Assembly: GCF_020382885.2 (NCBI RefSeq)
Contig: NC_058512.1
Coordinates: 5,916,802-5,980,801, forward strand
DNA length: 64,000 nucleotides
Direction: 5' to 3'
From: Scatophagus argus
Lineage: Eukaryota; Chordata; Actinopteri; Scatophagidae
The number at the start of each line of letters is the position of its first letter. The first letter of the stretch is position 1. The notes beneath the pieces are model-generated. The model was given only the letters and a program-made list of their open reading frames with translations. It searched no databases and had not been told where the DNA came from. Made by a program: the position numbers and the translations under genes. Positions 37,701 to 52,700 of the stretch are shown piece by piece.

Positions 37701-40700
37701 GATAAAATGGTGATCAAGAATTCCTCTATGCATCTTTTACCTTGCCTGTAGTCTGGATCAGAGGAGGTCACTGAGGGGCTTTCGCTGGATGAACTGTAAT
37801 CACTGTGGTACCTCTGGTGGGTGTGGACTGGGTCTGAGGGAAGAAAAACACCATCAGCTCTTCTTTCAAAAATAACAGTATATGAGCCATGCAGTGTGCA
37901 GCATAAGACGATGTCTGCCAAATGATGAAATGGATTAAACACTAACTTCATGCACGTGAGACAACTTAAAAATGGTTACATGGACTTGTCTGCTGTTTGT
38001 GAGGGCTGTTAAGGTAAAACTTTTCCGATGTCACACGACACAGAACTTGACAAAAGGTTGCATCACTGTAGCAGCAGGTGAACTAACAAGCTACTGTTTT
38101 TCTTTTAAAGGACACACTGACTGATGGTAACCCCAAGCCAGTAGACCGGGGCACATAAAGCAGGTATTAGTCATGCTGTTGGTAAACACTCCTAATGAAA
38201 GACATATGTAACTACACAATAAAGCAGCTTTTATGCAAGTGTGTGCAGGCGTGCCTCCTGACAGGTTAGAGCTTTTTTTTTAATGAGGGCGTAATCTTTT
38301 GTCTTGCTTGACTGGATGAACCACAGCAAGTACAGACCAGCTCACCACATCTATTTACTTTTTGCTAAGAAAAGCGTCATAAACTCAGTAATGACTTGAA
38401 AATCTGCAGGGAGACAGGAAAACACTGTAAACAATACTCAAAACAGTCTGACCCCTAACTTAATATATTATCTGTCCCTCTTCTTAGTACACAGAACTTG
38501 AAAGTCCTGCTCTGCAGTATCTACTACATAGTTTGAATGAGTGGCATTCCCTTTGCATGACTCAGGCATTTTCAGTTCAGAAGAGTTTCACAGTACAACA
38601 GACTTCTCTTTGTAATGATCTCTTTTTTATGTATATGTCATAAACAAAAAGCAGAAAGGAGGACTGGTCAACTTGTCGACAAAAATAGTTTTCAATCTTC
38701 CGCTGGTTAGTGAGTCACAAGAGAATTGGAATCTGCAACAAAGAAGCTGTCTCTACTGTTTATTTAAAGCTGTTTACCATCTTAATTTTACCAATGCAAG
38801 AACAGATACCTGTCCTACACTGTCACCCTATCTTGCTATATGTACAGTTAGACTTTGGAGACCCAAAGGATGAAGTACAGAAGACAATACATACAAATTC
38901 CCATGTCAGTCACAAGAACGGCCCAGCGCTTTCTACAGGGCTTTCCAAAAGGGGCTAATTGTAAAGCAATTACAGCAGTTTATGATCCGATAACAGCTTG
39001 GCAGGAAATGGAAATCAAAACAAGAGACACAGGGAGACACAAGAGACAAGGTTTTTTTGTATAAATGTCTCAACAGACAGGAAAAAACAAAGCACAACAT
39101 TTAAATGAAATGATAAACATATTTATATCTACTATTCAGTCTGCATTTCAAAACTCTAAATGACTTGCCCTAAGCCAGGAAGAAACTGGGAGTGATTTAA
39201 GATTATCCCCACAAATCTTGCATTAAAAGAATGCTAACCACACTACTGAAAAAAAGTGTCCACAGTTCAAGGCAGGTTAATGTCCTCCGTGTAATAAAAA
39301 TAACAGTAAAGACCACAGTGCGAAAAAACTATTTGTTGGAGATCGATTTCTTGTGGGCCATCTGGGGTGTACACACTTGCACTTGTATGCTAATAAACAG
39401 TTACAAACAGTGCTAATACCCAGTCTTACATATATTACACATATATATGGGAGAAATCCCAAATAATCCTGGGATCACCATTTCAGCAGACCTCAAAACA
39501 CCCACTGACAATGTTTCCCTAACTGAGCAAAGGAGCACAGGGCTCGGCCAGAAGGTGACTCAAGATAAACACGTACTTCTCGGTGTTCCTGCCCACTCGA
39601 TGTTATCATTTGTTTCACAGGAAATGTTATAAAAACAGATGAAGACAAGACAAAAGGTTGATAGCATAAATCTGTTGAATCTCTTCCTCTTCCACCTTAA
39701 AAGAAGTTCAACAATTAAGTAGTAAGCGTGCACATACACATAAATACCCACTTTAACAACAATTAAAGAAAGAAAAGAAGAGTTTCAGTCATTTTAAGGA
39801 CATTTTTAGTAGCAATTAAATGCTTTATATAAGATTTAACAAGCAAAAAAAACATTCATGAGTCATTCATAGTTTAAGGCCTCCAGCTAACTTCCTATTG
39901 AGCTCTGTCTGTCACTTTCAGGAGTCACACTCACTTAATGGAAAAACAGTGTGCACAAATTTTAAGTGAAAGGGCATCCTTTCCAGGGACCGATTAGTAC
40001 AACCTGCATTTATCTCCTTACTTCCTTCTTCCTCCTTTCATTTTCTTAATTCCTCTCCTACAACCCTGTTTGCTTTGCCCCACAATTCCCGACATTGATT
40101 CCCTGAAGAACTGAAACTTCTCCACGAGCTTTCTGTAAGTTCACAAACAAACTGACTAAGGCCTTTCGGGGTGTTCAAGCTGAGAAGAGACACAAATTCA
40201 GGTTATTTCAAGTCCGGTGCTCCCGGGGATTAAGAAGGAACTCCCTTTAAAGTGGAAGCCAAAATGGATAATATCTTACAGCTCTGGGTTAACGTGACTC
40301 AGAAGAAAAACATACATGTTGATTTTATGAAACTGCAAGTGTTGAAAATAAGTTCACTGACGGAAATTTGTCTTTTTTCTAAATTTATACACTTCTTCTG
40401 AAACTCTGAAGCACTTGTTTTAGACATTATGTATAATGTGAAGAAGAAATGAGTCAGGCAGTGGATCATACATAAGCCTACATGGCACAAGGCTTTTTAT
40501 AAAAGCCTTACAAAACACTATAATCTTTCCTGCTGCAGCTTTCAAAGTCAACAAACCAAATGGTAATATAATTACAAAAATTTTGGGGGGTGTAATTTTT
40601 GAACACCTCCCCTTCCCCTGAGGCAGCGGAGTTCTGTATTGTTGTCCAAGCTGGACCCACCCGGGCTCAAAGCCACATGACTACTACTGCCAAGTGCCGG

Positions 40701-43700
40701 AAAAGTCCAATAATGTTTGGAATTCCCTCATCCTCTACGCATGATTCCAATTACAGCTTCTATGTTTACAAGGAAAGTTTGTAATGACTGAAACACCTTG
40801 GCACCCAAAAAGGGGGGGCAGGGGGTTGTGGACACACTGGGTGAGACATAGGGGACCAGGTATATACATGCCCATGCACACACAGGCATGCGCGCGCACA
40901 CACACACACACACACGCACACGCAATGTTTAGTTATGTTCATGTAATACGTATTTGGTCAAACACAGTTTGCAAATGCACAGACTGAGAAGTGCAGAGAA
41001 GCAGTATGTAACTGGGTGAAACCTGAGACCACTGACCACTGCTGCGTCATCACTTTCCTGCAGAAAAGAACAGAAAAAAGTAAGAGGAAAAAAAAGAAGA
41101 GGAGATCTCTGCCAAGTAACACATCACCAAGGCAAATGGTCTGCGCTCAATTAGGACCCATTCATACTTTAGAGAAATAGCTCTGGGACGGAAAACAAAA
41201 ATATTTTGGCTCAGCCTCCATAGTAAACCTCACACAATTTTTTTGAGGCGTAAACATTCCTTTGTGTCAGTATGGTGTCCACATCAACCATAATTTAATA
41301 TTAATTAAAGCTACTGACACAAAAAATACACAGTGATATTCCTATATGTGAATACTTCTGAACACACACACACACACGATGTAGGTGGGAGTGGGACTAT
41401 GGACAGTAGATACCCACCAGCTCAGGTCCTCTTTCACACCGTCACACGAATGAAAAAAAAATACTGCCAAGTGCCTCTGATTACAATCAACAAGAGGCAA
41501 GGGGGGGGGGGGGGGGGCAAAACTTGCTGGGGATAAAAAAAAAAAAACACAGTGAAGGAGAGAAGAAGCTGGTGGCTCAGTCAGCATTAAAAATAGCTGC
41601 CAGAAAAGCAGGGAGGCTGGAGGTTGAAGGGAGCATGGGAGTATGGGGAACCAGCAGGAGGAGGAAAGGGAAGAAGAGGCACAAGACAGTGGTTTATTAT
41701 ATGAAACCATTCATACCTCATGCTCCTCCACTGTCCCCAGATAGCCAGCAGGCCCACACAGCCACATGTGACTAAAACTAGCCTGCCTATGGAGACTTTA
41801 CCAAGAATTCAATAAGCTCCTGAGGGAAACCTAAAGCTCTTGGTGCTGACTGCGGAGGTGCTAAACAACTGTGTTGTGTGTGCTCAGCCTAAGCATGCGA
41901 TTACACAGGGTTGCTTTTTGAGTTGTTAAATGCCTTGCACTCGTATGTGTGCTTATATCCGTGCCTTCACAGGCATGGTAGGAAAAGAGACAGAGTCTTG
42001 GCTAGATAGCATGTGTGACAGTTAGCAGCAGCCTAGAATTAAGCTGGTCCGTAATTACAATCAGCCATTTGGAAACCTTTGCGCCAGTGACTCATACATT
42101 CTGACTAAACACTGCTGCACAGCCACCAAGGAGGATACTTCATTCAAGCCAGCACCCAGCTCCAATCCCACATGGTAGTTACAGATGGACACACAACCTG
42201 TAACTAGTGCGGGTGTCTGTCTGCTCGGGTCATTGAAACGCTGTCACATCTTCACCTCTGAGATCACGCCAGCTGATGGCAGCCTTTACGCTCATGCTTA
42301 ATGCTGGATAAGTTCATTTTACCACCCATATGTCTTAATGACACAGCTGGGGCATCGAAATGCTTTTAAATTGCTTTTTTTTTTCATGCTTTTATGATTT
42401 TAAAGCTGGGGCTTCCCAGTTTGAAACTGTGGGCCCCCTCACACATAACATCAATGACGAATTACTAAACGTTGAAGCTAGCACACTACATGTTCTGACA
42501 AAGTACCGATACTGCACATTACAAAATAATGATGCAAGCTCTGATCTGCCACCAAAATCCCAATATCCTGCAATACTGATGACCCGGTGACTGTTGTGCG
42601 TAAATCTGTTTCAAAGAAAAGAAAGAAAGAGAAACAAAAAAGGTGGAGATTTAAGATCTGAACAAAGCTGTCACTGCAATAACAGGTTTTTGCAGTGTGA
42701 GTTGGAGGTGAGCAACACTTTGCTACAGCTTGCTAGTATCATATGGGACACCTGGTATTGTTCGTGCAATTAGCATAGCTAACGGAAAAAAAAGAGCATG
42801 AGACACGTTCTTCCTGAATTTCAGGAATGTACAAGAAGTTTCTCTGACATAAACACATAACACTTCAACTTAAATTAAAACTTAAGAACACATTTATCTC
42901 TGTCTTGACAGTGAAAACAACCGTTCCGCTTCACTGAACCTTTATGTTGAGAAAGTAAACTCACCATCCACTGCTTGCCTTAAGGCCTGAAGTTTCCTGT
43001 GTCTCTCCTTTATCTTGTCATAGGCACCGGTGAGAACCGGGCCTACTAATAAGGCTGAGTGGTGATGAGGTTTCCTGCTCTTCAGCCCACCAAATTCAGG
43101 GTAGTGAGAATCCCTCTCCCTGGATATCCGAAAGGGCGATTTGTGCCTGCCTATGGAGTTTGTGCTTATGGCACTGCTGCCCCTCCGTGCATCCTCCAAA
43201 GCTCCAAAACGAAGAGCCTCTGGGTCAATGCAAGCCAAGTCCACGGAGGAAGCCCAGGTCTTCCTAGTCTGACTAATCCCCAGGTCCCCACTCTGGAAAA
43301 GTAAAGACCTCCGATCCAGTTCCACAGGACGGCCTTTTTGCTGAGGGTGAAGGGGGTGCAGATAGGGATAGGAGTGTTGGTGCTGGAGTGAGGGGGGTCT
43401 GGGGTACATTTCTGTGGGGGATTCGGAACTGGGGTGATAGTCAGACGGGGAATACTTCAGGGATGCCCCCTCATCGCCCTTCAACAGGTCCTGGATTGGG
43501 AGAGAGCCCATGGAGCGACTGAGGCCCCTGTTAAGAGACGTCTGCTCCTGAGTCCTGGCTCGATAGCGCTCCAGAACCCTGGGGGCGGCACTCCTCCCTG
43601 AGAACAGGAGAGAATCAAAGTTTGATTAAACAACGAGGGAAAGCTTACACAGAGTAACACCAAGTACTGACATGTATTCAAAAGGAAAACTGAAATACAC

Positions 43701-46700
43701 ACTATTGCCAGCAAATAATATTAATACTACCACTACCCTCATTACAGAAAGTGGTATTTATGATGTGAGGAGGAGGATTAATATCGATCTTTTATTTGAA
43801 TAAATACAGTATGCTCCATTATTCCTAAGTATCCACCCAACCTTACATCCATTTACAACAGCATCAGCATGACAGGACAACTAAACACAGACCTGTCACC
43901 TGCAGACTTCCCCTGCTTTGCTCTGATAGCCTGGCTTGGCCTCGGCCTGAGATTCAGTACTTGTCTCCAAAGGCTTCTCTATTGAACAATTTGATACTAA
44001 CATTCATCTAGAGGAAATGTATAATTGGGTTGACAACAGTATGTCCTCATTTTCTCCACAATAAGGGACGTACGGTACAACATATTAAGACAATCTAATA
44101 ATCGAGTACAGGACCACAGCTGCATGTTTATGAATTCTGGTTAGAGAATGTGTATGAAACACTTTTTATAGAAATTTCCCTTCTTCTGTTAATACGTGTA
44201 GTCAAGCCCCATCTGAAACTTGCATGGTTAGTTGCTAGACTGACATTAAATTAGAATTTATGACAGCAACAGGAAATTTCTCTTATTCAGCCCCAGGAGC
44301 TGAAATCTACCATCCATTAAAGGCAAATAGGCCTAATTAATTCGTAAAATAAACCAAGCACAACACCAGGAAAGCAAATTAAAAAACACAGCATGGCTGC
44401 TTGACCTTAAGGGGTAACAACATTTTCTGGAACACAGTGTTTCGAAATAACAAACAATTTCTGACACAGACATGCGCCCCATTTATCACTGTATCTTTTC
44501 TTAAAACCGAATAAAGAAAGTTGCTTTCTTTGATTGTGCAGAAATTCCAAATTGGACTTTCCAGACAAGCCCTGTATAAACCCTACCAGTGACGGCTCTT
44601 GGTTAAGAGACAGAGATACACAGAAGGCAAACATGTGCATGAGCAAGAGCAAAAACAAAGAGGAAGAGATGTAGAAATGAGAGAACCGAGGGAGATGTTA
44701 AGCCCTGTAAAAAAAATGCTGCATGTGGTGGTATAATCTACAAAGCATATGCTTGGTCTTAACAGGGAAACACATCAAAGACCGACAGCCCGTCTTCCAG
44801 GAACTCAGGGAAGAACACAAGGACTAGATTGAGGGAAAAAAAAGAAAAAAAAGATTTTTCTCAACAGGTTGCCTTATTTTTCAAACAAGTTTCTCAGCAA
44901 ATATTAGCAGTGTAGCCATCATATGGACTACAGCAATAAAAAAATGGCAATATAAAAAATCCAATATAAAACAAGACAACGACTGAGTTCCCTTGCAGCG
45001 GTTAGAACTTGGAACCATTGGCATACAGAAGGCTGGGAGCTTCTTGAGAAGAAAGGCGCTTAAGAACTGAGTAATACTTCACATGTACTTTCCCCAGGGC
45101 TGGCTAGTGCTCAGCGAGAGAAACAAAGCACTGATACAAACAGCAGACATGCAGCTTCACTGGTGACTCCAAAATATGCATCTGTAATCAATGCCATGCC
45201 GTGCTTACATAATCGGGACGATGAAGCCATGTTTGTGCTCTCCTCTCCTTTCCATGGCCTGGAAAAATGCCTGAGTCCTCTCAGAAACCACTGGGAAGAT
45301 TTGGTCATATTTTCCTGAATTAAATCCGATTTGAGGTTGCACTGTGTTGTCCCTCATCTACTTTCGATTCTTTCCCACAAACTGAGAAAGTGAGAATGTA
45401 AGTGTGCAACAGTTTGTCAACCAGGGAGAGCATTTACATCTAACTCTCCCTAAATAAAAGAGATCCAAACAACTTCCCAACAGTTTGTCCGACTACTCTC
45501 TGTCATAACCTTAGTTTATCATAAGAAAGTAAGAACAGATAACACACTCTTTTGAACTGACAGACAGAAACTTCTGATCTAGGGTTTGATGATTTGCCCT
45601 CATTTCAGACTTTGTGCCGCTCAAGTGAAGAATATTCAGAACATAGCAAACATAACAAACAAAGAGAGTTCCTGAGGACTGATAGAAACCAGATCTCGTT
45701 ATCATGAAGTGGTGGCAGCCAAGAAATCGAAATCATCGCATGAATAAATAACTCTTTCTACACCTCAAAGCAAATTCAGCTCTGGTTTCTCTGTGTTTAA
45801 TATGTGTGTGCGCGTCACAGTGTTTCATCTTACCTGAGGGAAGGCCTTTGCCTCTCAGCCTCTCCCGAATCTCCTTACTCCGCTCTGGAAGAGACTCTCT
45901 ATCAGTCAGTAGACCGTCCAGCTGAGAAAAGGATGGCGAGGGTAGAAGTAAGAGTGAAAGAAAAACAAAGAGCAGGGGGTGGAAAAAAAACAGGAAAGAA
46001 CGAGGAGGGTGGAGAAAAACAGAAATTAAAAGGCCATTCCTTCGTCATCCATCCCTACATCGTGTTCTGTCAGCATGAGCCCCATTATCTGCTGGTTAAT
46101 TCAACCTACTCAAGCCTACTGTGCTTTGATCCAGCAGATGATAGTCTTAGCTTAAACATCAAAGTGTTAGCCAAAATGAAAAATAGACAAGAATGTTGTA
46201 TTTGACCTACATTAAAAAAGAAAAAAAAAAAGAAAAAAGGTGTACCTGAGAAAGGCTGCCCAGTACCAACCGGACCAGTTTTCTGATATAGGAGAAGGGA
46301 GGGTCACAAGTGGAGTTTCTGATGTGTTTGCTGCAGATGTCCAGCACCGTGCGCAACGATATTCGACTCAATGTAACATCATCACACATATTGAGAAGCA
46401 GGCTGTTTAAGTGCTCCCCCAACTTCATAGGCTGCGTAGCAAACAGATTGAAGACAGTTAACAAACACACACATGCCCGCACACAAGAGCAGTATGTACT
46501 GTTAAGTTTGGTATCTGATATCTCTGAATCCAAAATCTTTTATCATGTTGACTTGCATTCTGTTCAGATAAGATGGCACAGCTTTGCCAGCATGACACAA
46601 ACCCATCACCTATTATAAATATCAAATTACTACATGTTGTAGGTTATAAAGTCAAAGCTAAGCCTCAAAGCGATGTTGAATGCTTTGCCCATTGAAAACA

Positions 46701-49700
46701 AAATATGGCAAAACTTGTGTTTGACCCGGATTTCGATCAGTATCACTGCCACATAATGGTGCCTCCATGATATAACACTGTTTTTTGCAGTTCCCAAAAT
46801 GACTGTCAGATTTTGCTTTGTGAAATACTAACATGCTACACTGGTTTCATTTGTAGAGTGTAGTGAAATGTCTCTCACTTTAATAACATTATTTGTATTT
46901 TCTTCACAATCATGCCAATTTTTCTGCACATCCTGTAAAGACTGCAGCAGGTACACAGATGACACAGCTAGTTTAGGGTCATACACCAAGTGTCAATACA
47001 GCCAGGGTGCCCATTTCACATCTTTTGTGACACTTCATTTGCATGCATCAGAAATATAACATGCAGTATTTGGCTGGATGCTTGATAAAAAAAAAACATA
47101 GCTGCTTCTGCAAGCACGACTGGATAAGGGATTTAACCCTTCAGTGAAGTGAAGTGGACGGGTGAAACTTTCTCACAAACATGAATGCTGATCATGTTTT
47201 ACACCTGGCTGACTGAGATGTGAATGCACTGGAAGCCAGACCATCTCCATATCTTGTTAAATTCAGACACATTCCAGACCGCATCTAGAGCTTGCGCCTT
47301 TCCTTATCCAGATGAGATACCCAGATACAGACCTCATTTTAAAAGACTGAAAAAACGTGACATCTGTTTCAGTGTGGTGATGAGGTATTATGAATATTAT
47401 TATCACTAACGCTCACATGCTTGTGTGCCTGTCCAGTTGGTTCAGCACTGTTGGCCGAATGTGGTGTTATTGTTTTTGGAAACGGGAAGGAAAAAATGAT
47501 CCTTTCAGTTTATTAAAAATATTTCACAAATTTTAGTCGTCAACATGAGCCCTTATTACAAAGTATAAATATGGTCCTAAATTATAACAGCTGGCCATTT
47601 GGAAGGATGTTTCTCATGGTAATGATTTACCTGACTATGGGGGATCTCGTAGTCCGCTCCCCAGAACAGGGTCATCCCCAGAGAGTACATGTGCATCTGG
47701 TGAAAAACAACCATCACTTAAGATTCTTTATTCAGAAGAATTATACTTCATTCAATATTGGTGTCTTAAAAAAATCGAACATTTTACAAAACAAACAAAA
47801 ACACAAGAGTAAAGCATTAATGAACACATAAAAAGTGGAGGAATATAAAGGTTTCATTCAGATACACTAAACATTAAATCATGCTGCCCTATGTGAAGAA
47901 AGACAGGCAGACTAAAGCTCAATAACTGTTGGAGCATAATAAAAGTTGAATTCATTCTTATTTGGAAAGAAAAAAGACGGGAGCTTTCAGCATAAATCCT
48001 AAAACCCTTTTCCATTTCCCTCTCCTTATTACTCTGCGCTCATTGCTTGGGAGAGAAATCGCTTCCCCTGAATGTTGGGCTTGGTAGAGGAAAGAATAAT
48101 TCAGGGATTGCCAAAGAATGCAACACAGCCTTCAAGGTCTTTCAGGAACAGAGCTCCGGTAGACACTTAAAGACAAACTCACACTCTTAAAAGTGGTGGA
48201 AATTCAAAAGCCAACCATTAAAAGCAGCAACACCAACCCGATTTTCAATAAGTGAAAGGAAAATTGTGACACTTGCAGCTGATGTATAGTTAACCAGAGT
48301 CTGTGATAATGAGAGAAACAGATTATATTTTCTACACTGAAATAACTAAGCTGGGGAGGCGGGACCAGGGCTGGAAAACTGACTCAGCACAAAACTGTGT
48401 TGAGGTCTGTGGGGCCGTGCCAGAGACGAGAATCCAGTCATGCAAGATATTAGCTCTTCTACCAGAGGGGCTGCACATACGTAAAGGAAGTCACGCTATG
48501 CAGGAGAAAATACGGTTGTGACTTCATTTCTGAATGTTATCTCAAATCTGCTGTTAATTAATGTGAATCTCCAGAGTTCAACAGAGATTTCTACAAAATA
48601 AAATACAAAACATCTGCAGTGGGTAGCTGGAGTATACATCAAACTGTGACACTGGGATGGGCACTGATTGAGATCAATTAAACAAAACTGGCAGAAGCAT
48701 GCCCCCGTGTTCATATCTTGTGAATACTCATGTGAATGCAGGTGTACACATGCACAGGTGATGCGATGCCAGTGGTTTCATATTATTCAACTGGCAGAAA
48801 TGTGTTGGAAAAGTGCCAAGATACATAGCAACGCAAAAAGGGGGAGAAGAAGAGCACTACAAAATCGCAAACATGGATGTAAGCAACGTGGGTTTCTTAT
48901 TTATTTATTTCCATCTGCTACAGCGTGACTGGTATTGTTTTTCCCCTTGTGGGTCTATGTGTGTCTGTCATCATAGCCAAATGTGGTCCCGAGGACATCT
49001 ATTGTAGTGGGAACAAACCCCCAGGTTTTGTCAATGCAACAGTCAAAACCAACCAAGATGCAAGTATGTTCTTGAGATCAAAGTGAAGGTCGGGTTTAAA
49101 GATGGGTGTGGTCCAGGCCATAAATACTGAGCGTTCATGAAATGATGTAATGACTACCGAGGTCTCATGAGTTGGACTGTCAATATGCTAACAGGAGTCA
49201 TGGCTGGTGTGATGCCATTGCAAGATGGCCTCTAGTCTATTTATTTATTCTAAACTGGCTTTTGTTTTACAAGGAAGAAAATAAATTCAGTCCATGCACA
49301 AAATGTGTTTTGGTGAGAAGCACTGAACACAAACATGACTTTTGTTTGTTTTGTTTACAGAAATCCACAGGGTACCTCTGAGGTACTCATTGGTCAACAG
49401 TGCAAGACTGTGTGTACATCTTTAAGCTTTGAAATGAATGTAAACACAAACACAAGATTTGGGAAAAGGTGAGAAAAATCACAGCAGCATTGGAAGATTT
49501 AGGCTGAACAATTTGTGAGTTAATGGATCATGTAGTTTTTATACCTTCTCTATATCGGAAACGGAAGACAAGGAGACCCCTTCAAGCACCTCTGGAGCTG
49601 TGAATGCTCTTAAGTCCTGCTGGGTGACATACTCATCTGTGAATGAGATGTTGCCAGAGGGCATGAGCAGGAGGGACCAGGGAGAGATGATGAAGCCCAT

Positions 49701-52700
49701 GGCTGCAGGGTCTGGAGAGGGGAAACAGATAATTCAACCACTGGAGATACGAACAGGAACAAAAACAAGAAAACATTTGGGCTAGACCCCTCCTGTAAAG
49801 GGAAATCTTAATGTTTCAGCATACCAGAGGACATTTTGGACAATACAATGCTTTCAACTTTGTGGCAACAGTTTGGGGAAGGCCCTTTTCTATTCCAACA
49901 TGACTGTGCCCCAGTGCACAAAGCAAAGCTCTATAAAGACATGGTTGGGTGAGTTTGGTGTGGAAGAACTTGACTGGCCCACACAGAGCCCTGACCTCAA
50001 CCCCATCCTTTGGGACACCTTTGGGATGAACTGGAACAGAAATTGTTTCCCAGGCCTTTTGTTTTATTGCATGAATGGGCAAAAACCTCCAACAGAAACA
50101 CTTTCCCAGAAGAGTGGAAGCTGTTACATCTGAAAAGCTGTCTTTGCATTTAGTCCCTTTTGGTGAAATGGTAAGATGTCCCAATACTTTTGTCTATATA
50201 GCATATGAAGTGCTGTGTGCTCAAGCTTGATACTTGCATAAAATTTTGTCTGAGCGTGTACAGTATGAATGCAGCAACTGCAGACACATCCAACCACAGT
50301 GAATGTTTCTCGCTGAGGCTTCAGCGTTTATGGAAACTAAAGATGATTGAAGCAAACAAAAACACATGTTGCTTTCTTAGCCTGCAAGGAAATAACTGTT
50401 GAGGCAGAGAAGCAGAAAGGAATGGCTACACAGCGTAATTCTCTTTTTCCTACAAAGCCACAGCCAGCGCTATGGTCAGAGAACGTTTTAAAAATACAGG
50501 AAAGGAATGTTTGAGCAGTGCTGCAAAATTCTTTTCTTCGACCAATACTCTAAGAGGAGCAGAGAAGAACAGAGGAACTGGACTTGAGGCACCAAATATC
50601 TGCTTTCAAAAGCTGGAATTTACTAAGCAAATATAAGTTTCCTGTTTGAAACTCAGGTGACCATTTGGAGATCTTATTCAGAAGCAGACTGGGTTACAAG
50701 GTGTGTAAATTAGCAATAACATAGCTGAGCAGAAGTGCAGGATGTGTGCGCAAACTGTTCAATCTAGCTGATAGCAAAAAAAAAAAATCCAAAATACAGA
50801 CTTGGGCATGCATAATTTGACTCAAAACTCACTTCAATAGTACAGCAAATAGTACGACTGTAAGCTCTTTATCCTTTAAACAGTGTAGTCATGTCGGTCT
50901 GAAAGGCTGCTGTCTTAGAGGCAGGGAATAATTCAGAGACATTATACCAAAAAGGCCATCCTCTAAAAAAAGTATGCTTCCAAACAGCACAGAGCACCAC
51001 GTTCATTTCCAGAGCAGACGTGCCATTACAGCGACAGACTGGCGGAAGTAAATGGCTTAGGCAGAGTACCAAACACAGGAGCCAGTAGAAACACAAAGAA
51101 CAGCAGTCAATTTTGGAAATGCTACTTTCTGTTTGATCCTAAATATTTTATAGACAAAACCACGAGGAGGACTTCCTCTATCAAATCAGAAATATTCACA
51201 CATTGCTCGTTCAAACAAATTGTTCAAACAGACTGTACAAACAGAGTAACTAACCACTCACTACTGAATACACACAGGGGAAGAAAAACTGTGCTGGTGG
51301 TTTTGTGTATATTAACAATGTATGAAAAGTCATATAAAGGTTAATTGTACATAGGTCCCCTTCATGCATTAGGAAATATCCTGACATTTACATTCACTGC
51401 ACCACAGACACACAGAAACAAAATACATATAAAATATGAATTTACTGAAACATTTCATATGCTTCAGCAAAACCAAGTCATTGACATTTTCTTATTTTTA
51501 TGCTTTTTAAGCATTAACCAGAACTCCACGCACATTTTTGTAGCTGAGCGGGACATAACAAATCATCTAACAAATTAAAGTGGCTGCCGTTATTAAGCTG
51601 AATACTTCTTTACACAGTTCACTGACTGTATAATAGCTGGTTCCAACATCTGCTCTTCAAATTTTAACTTCACTCAGCAGTCTCAAACTGCACACATGAG
51701 AGGCCACAACTGGCTCAATACAGCAACACAACTATGTGAAAAAGAAGAATGTGTTAACAACCAAAGTCACAGCAGCACTATACCAAGCAGAGATGAAAAT
51801 AAGATCATCCAGAATGTGTTTGCCTTTTGCCGTTATGTTCAAACCTTTATCTCAGTAGCCTTGATGACTGAAATACAAAAGCATTTGTGCTCAGTCGTCT
51901 TGTTTTAATTGTGACCCTCAGCATACAAGTCATATTTTTAAGGCCACAATGATGGAATTGATAAAGCTCGCCAGGATTGTATGGAATGGAACAGTCAGCG
52001 AAACTGGAAGTTGAGGTCAAACCAGTTTAGGCAGAAATGTACATACTTGACATCGCTACTTCACGTGTTCAAGGTTGACAAGAAAAAGTTCAGATGAAAC
52101 AGCTGTGGCCAATTTCATCAGGTGCATTGGAGTTTAATACGATACTACACACAAACTTCTTAGGACAACTCAGAGGGCACCGTGGTGCCTGCTGACTCAC
52201 GTCCTGTCCAGTGTCTCCAGTGTTAAAACCTCCATTAGTCACCTGAACTTTACTTAAGTTACAAAGGCAATCTGGAATTTGTCAGCCTTATCTCTCAAGG
52301 ACAATCACAGACACTTACAGGCACATATGACTCACAAAAAAGGATTAAAACAAGGGAAACAAATCCACACAGTCAATAATTGTACTAATGACCCAGAACA
52401 AGCACACAACAAACTGACAACAAGAGAAGGAGACAGTGAGCGATCCCAAAAATTTGTCAATACAAAATGGCTCGTGTAACCTGAACACCAGAAGATTTTC
52501 ATCCGGCCCCTTGATTTAAAAAAAATAAAAATAAAAAGATGTGGTGTGGACAGATTGAGAGAGCAGGCTGTTCAAAAATAGGACAGGAATGACATAAAAG
52601 CATGCAAGACAAAGAAATGTGAACTGTGTTTCGTGTGTATGTACATCTCTGCACACTTGATTCCATATGTACATACCTTTGTGAAAGAGTTCTTGGAGGC

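Larger units (their letters stand above)
37834..42964 (-). other. ptpn13: Large PTPN13 intron (5.1 kb)
   Basis: Intron between exons 6 and 7. It holds a (CA)n tract near 40889-40922, a G17 run at 41501-41517 and short CA runs near 41363-41378. I found no further exon, and no mobile element that I could recognise. Confidence 0.6.
36039..43597 (-). other. ptpn13: PTPN13 disordered region between KIND and FERM (exons 6-8)
   Basis: Exon 6 (42965-43597, 633 nt) is the largest exon; with exons 37741-37833 and 36039-36162 it encodes residues about 208-490, rich in Ser, Pro, Arg and His ([55 protein letters not shown]). The [13 protein letters not shown] helix corresponds to human RIRERQKKLQVLREA. 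No catalytic or binding fold is seen. Confidence 0.85.

Noticed and set aside
43481..43714. A minus-strand frame reading [14 protein letters not shown] through PTPN13 exon 6
   Set aside because: It is the wrong frame of the exon 42965-43597; the true frame is fixed by phases and by the WASSVDL and KLQALRQA motifs.
49873..50133. An 86-aa plus-strand open frame as a gene
   Set aside because: It is a frameshifted fragment of a Tc1-type transposase, so it is reported as a mobile element.
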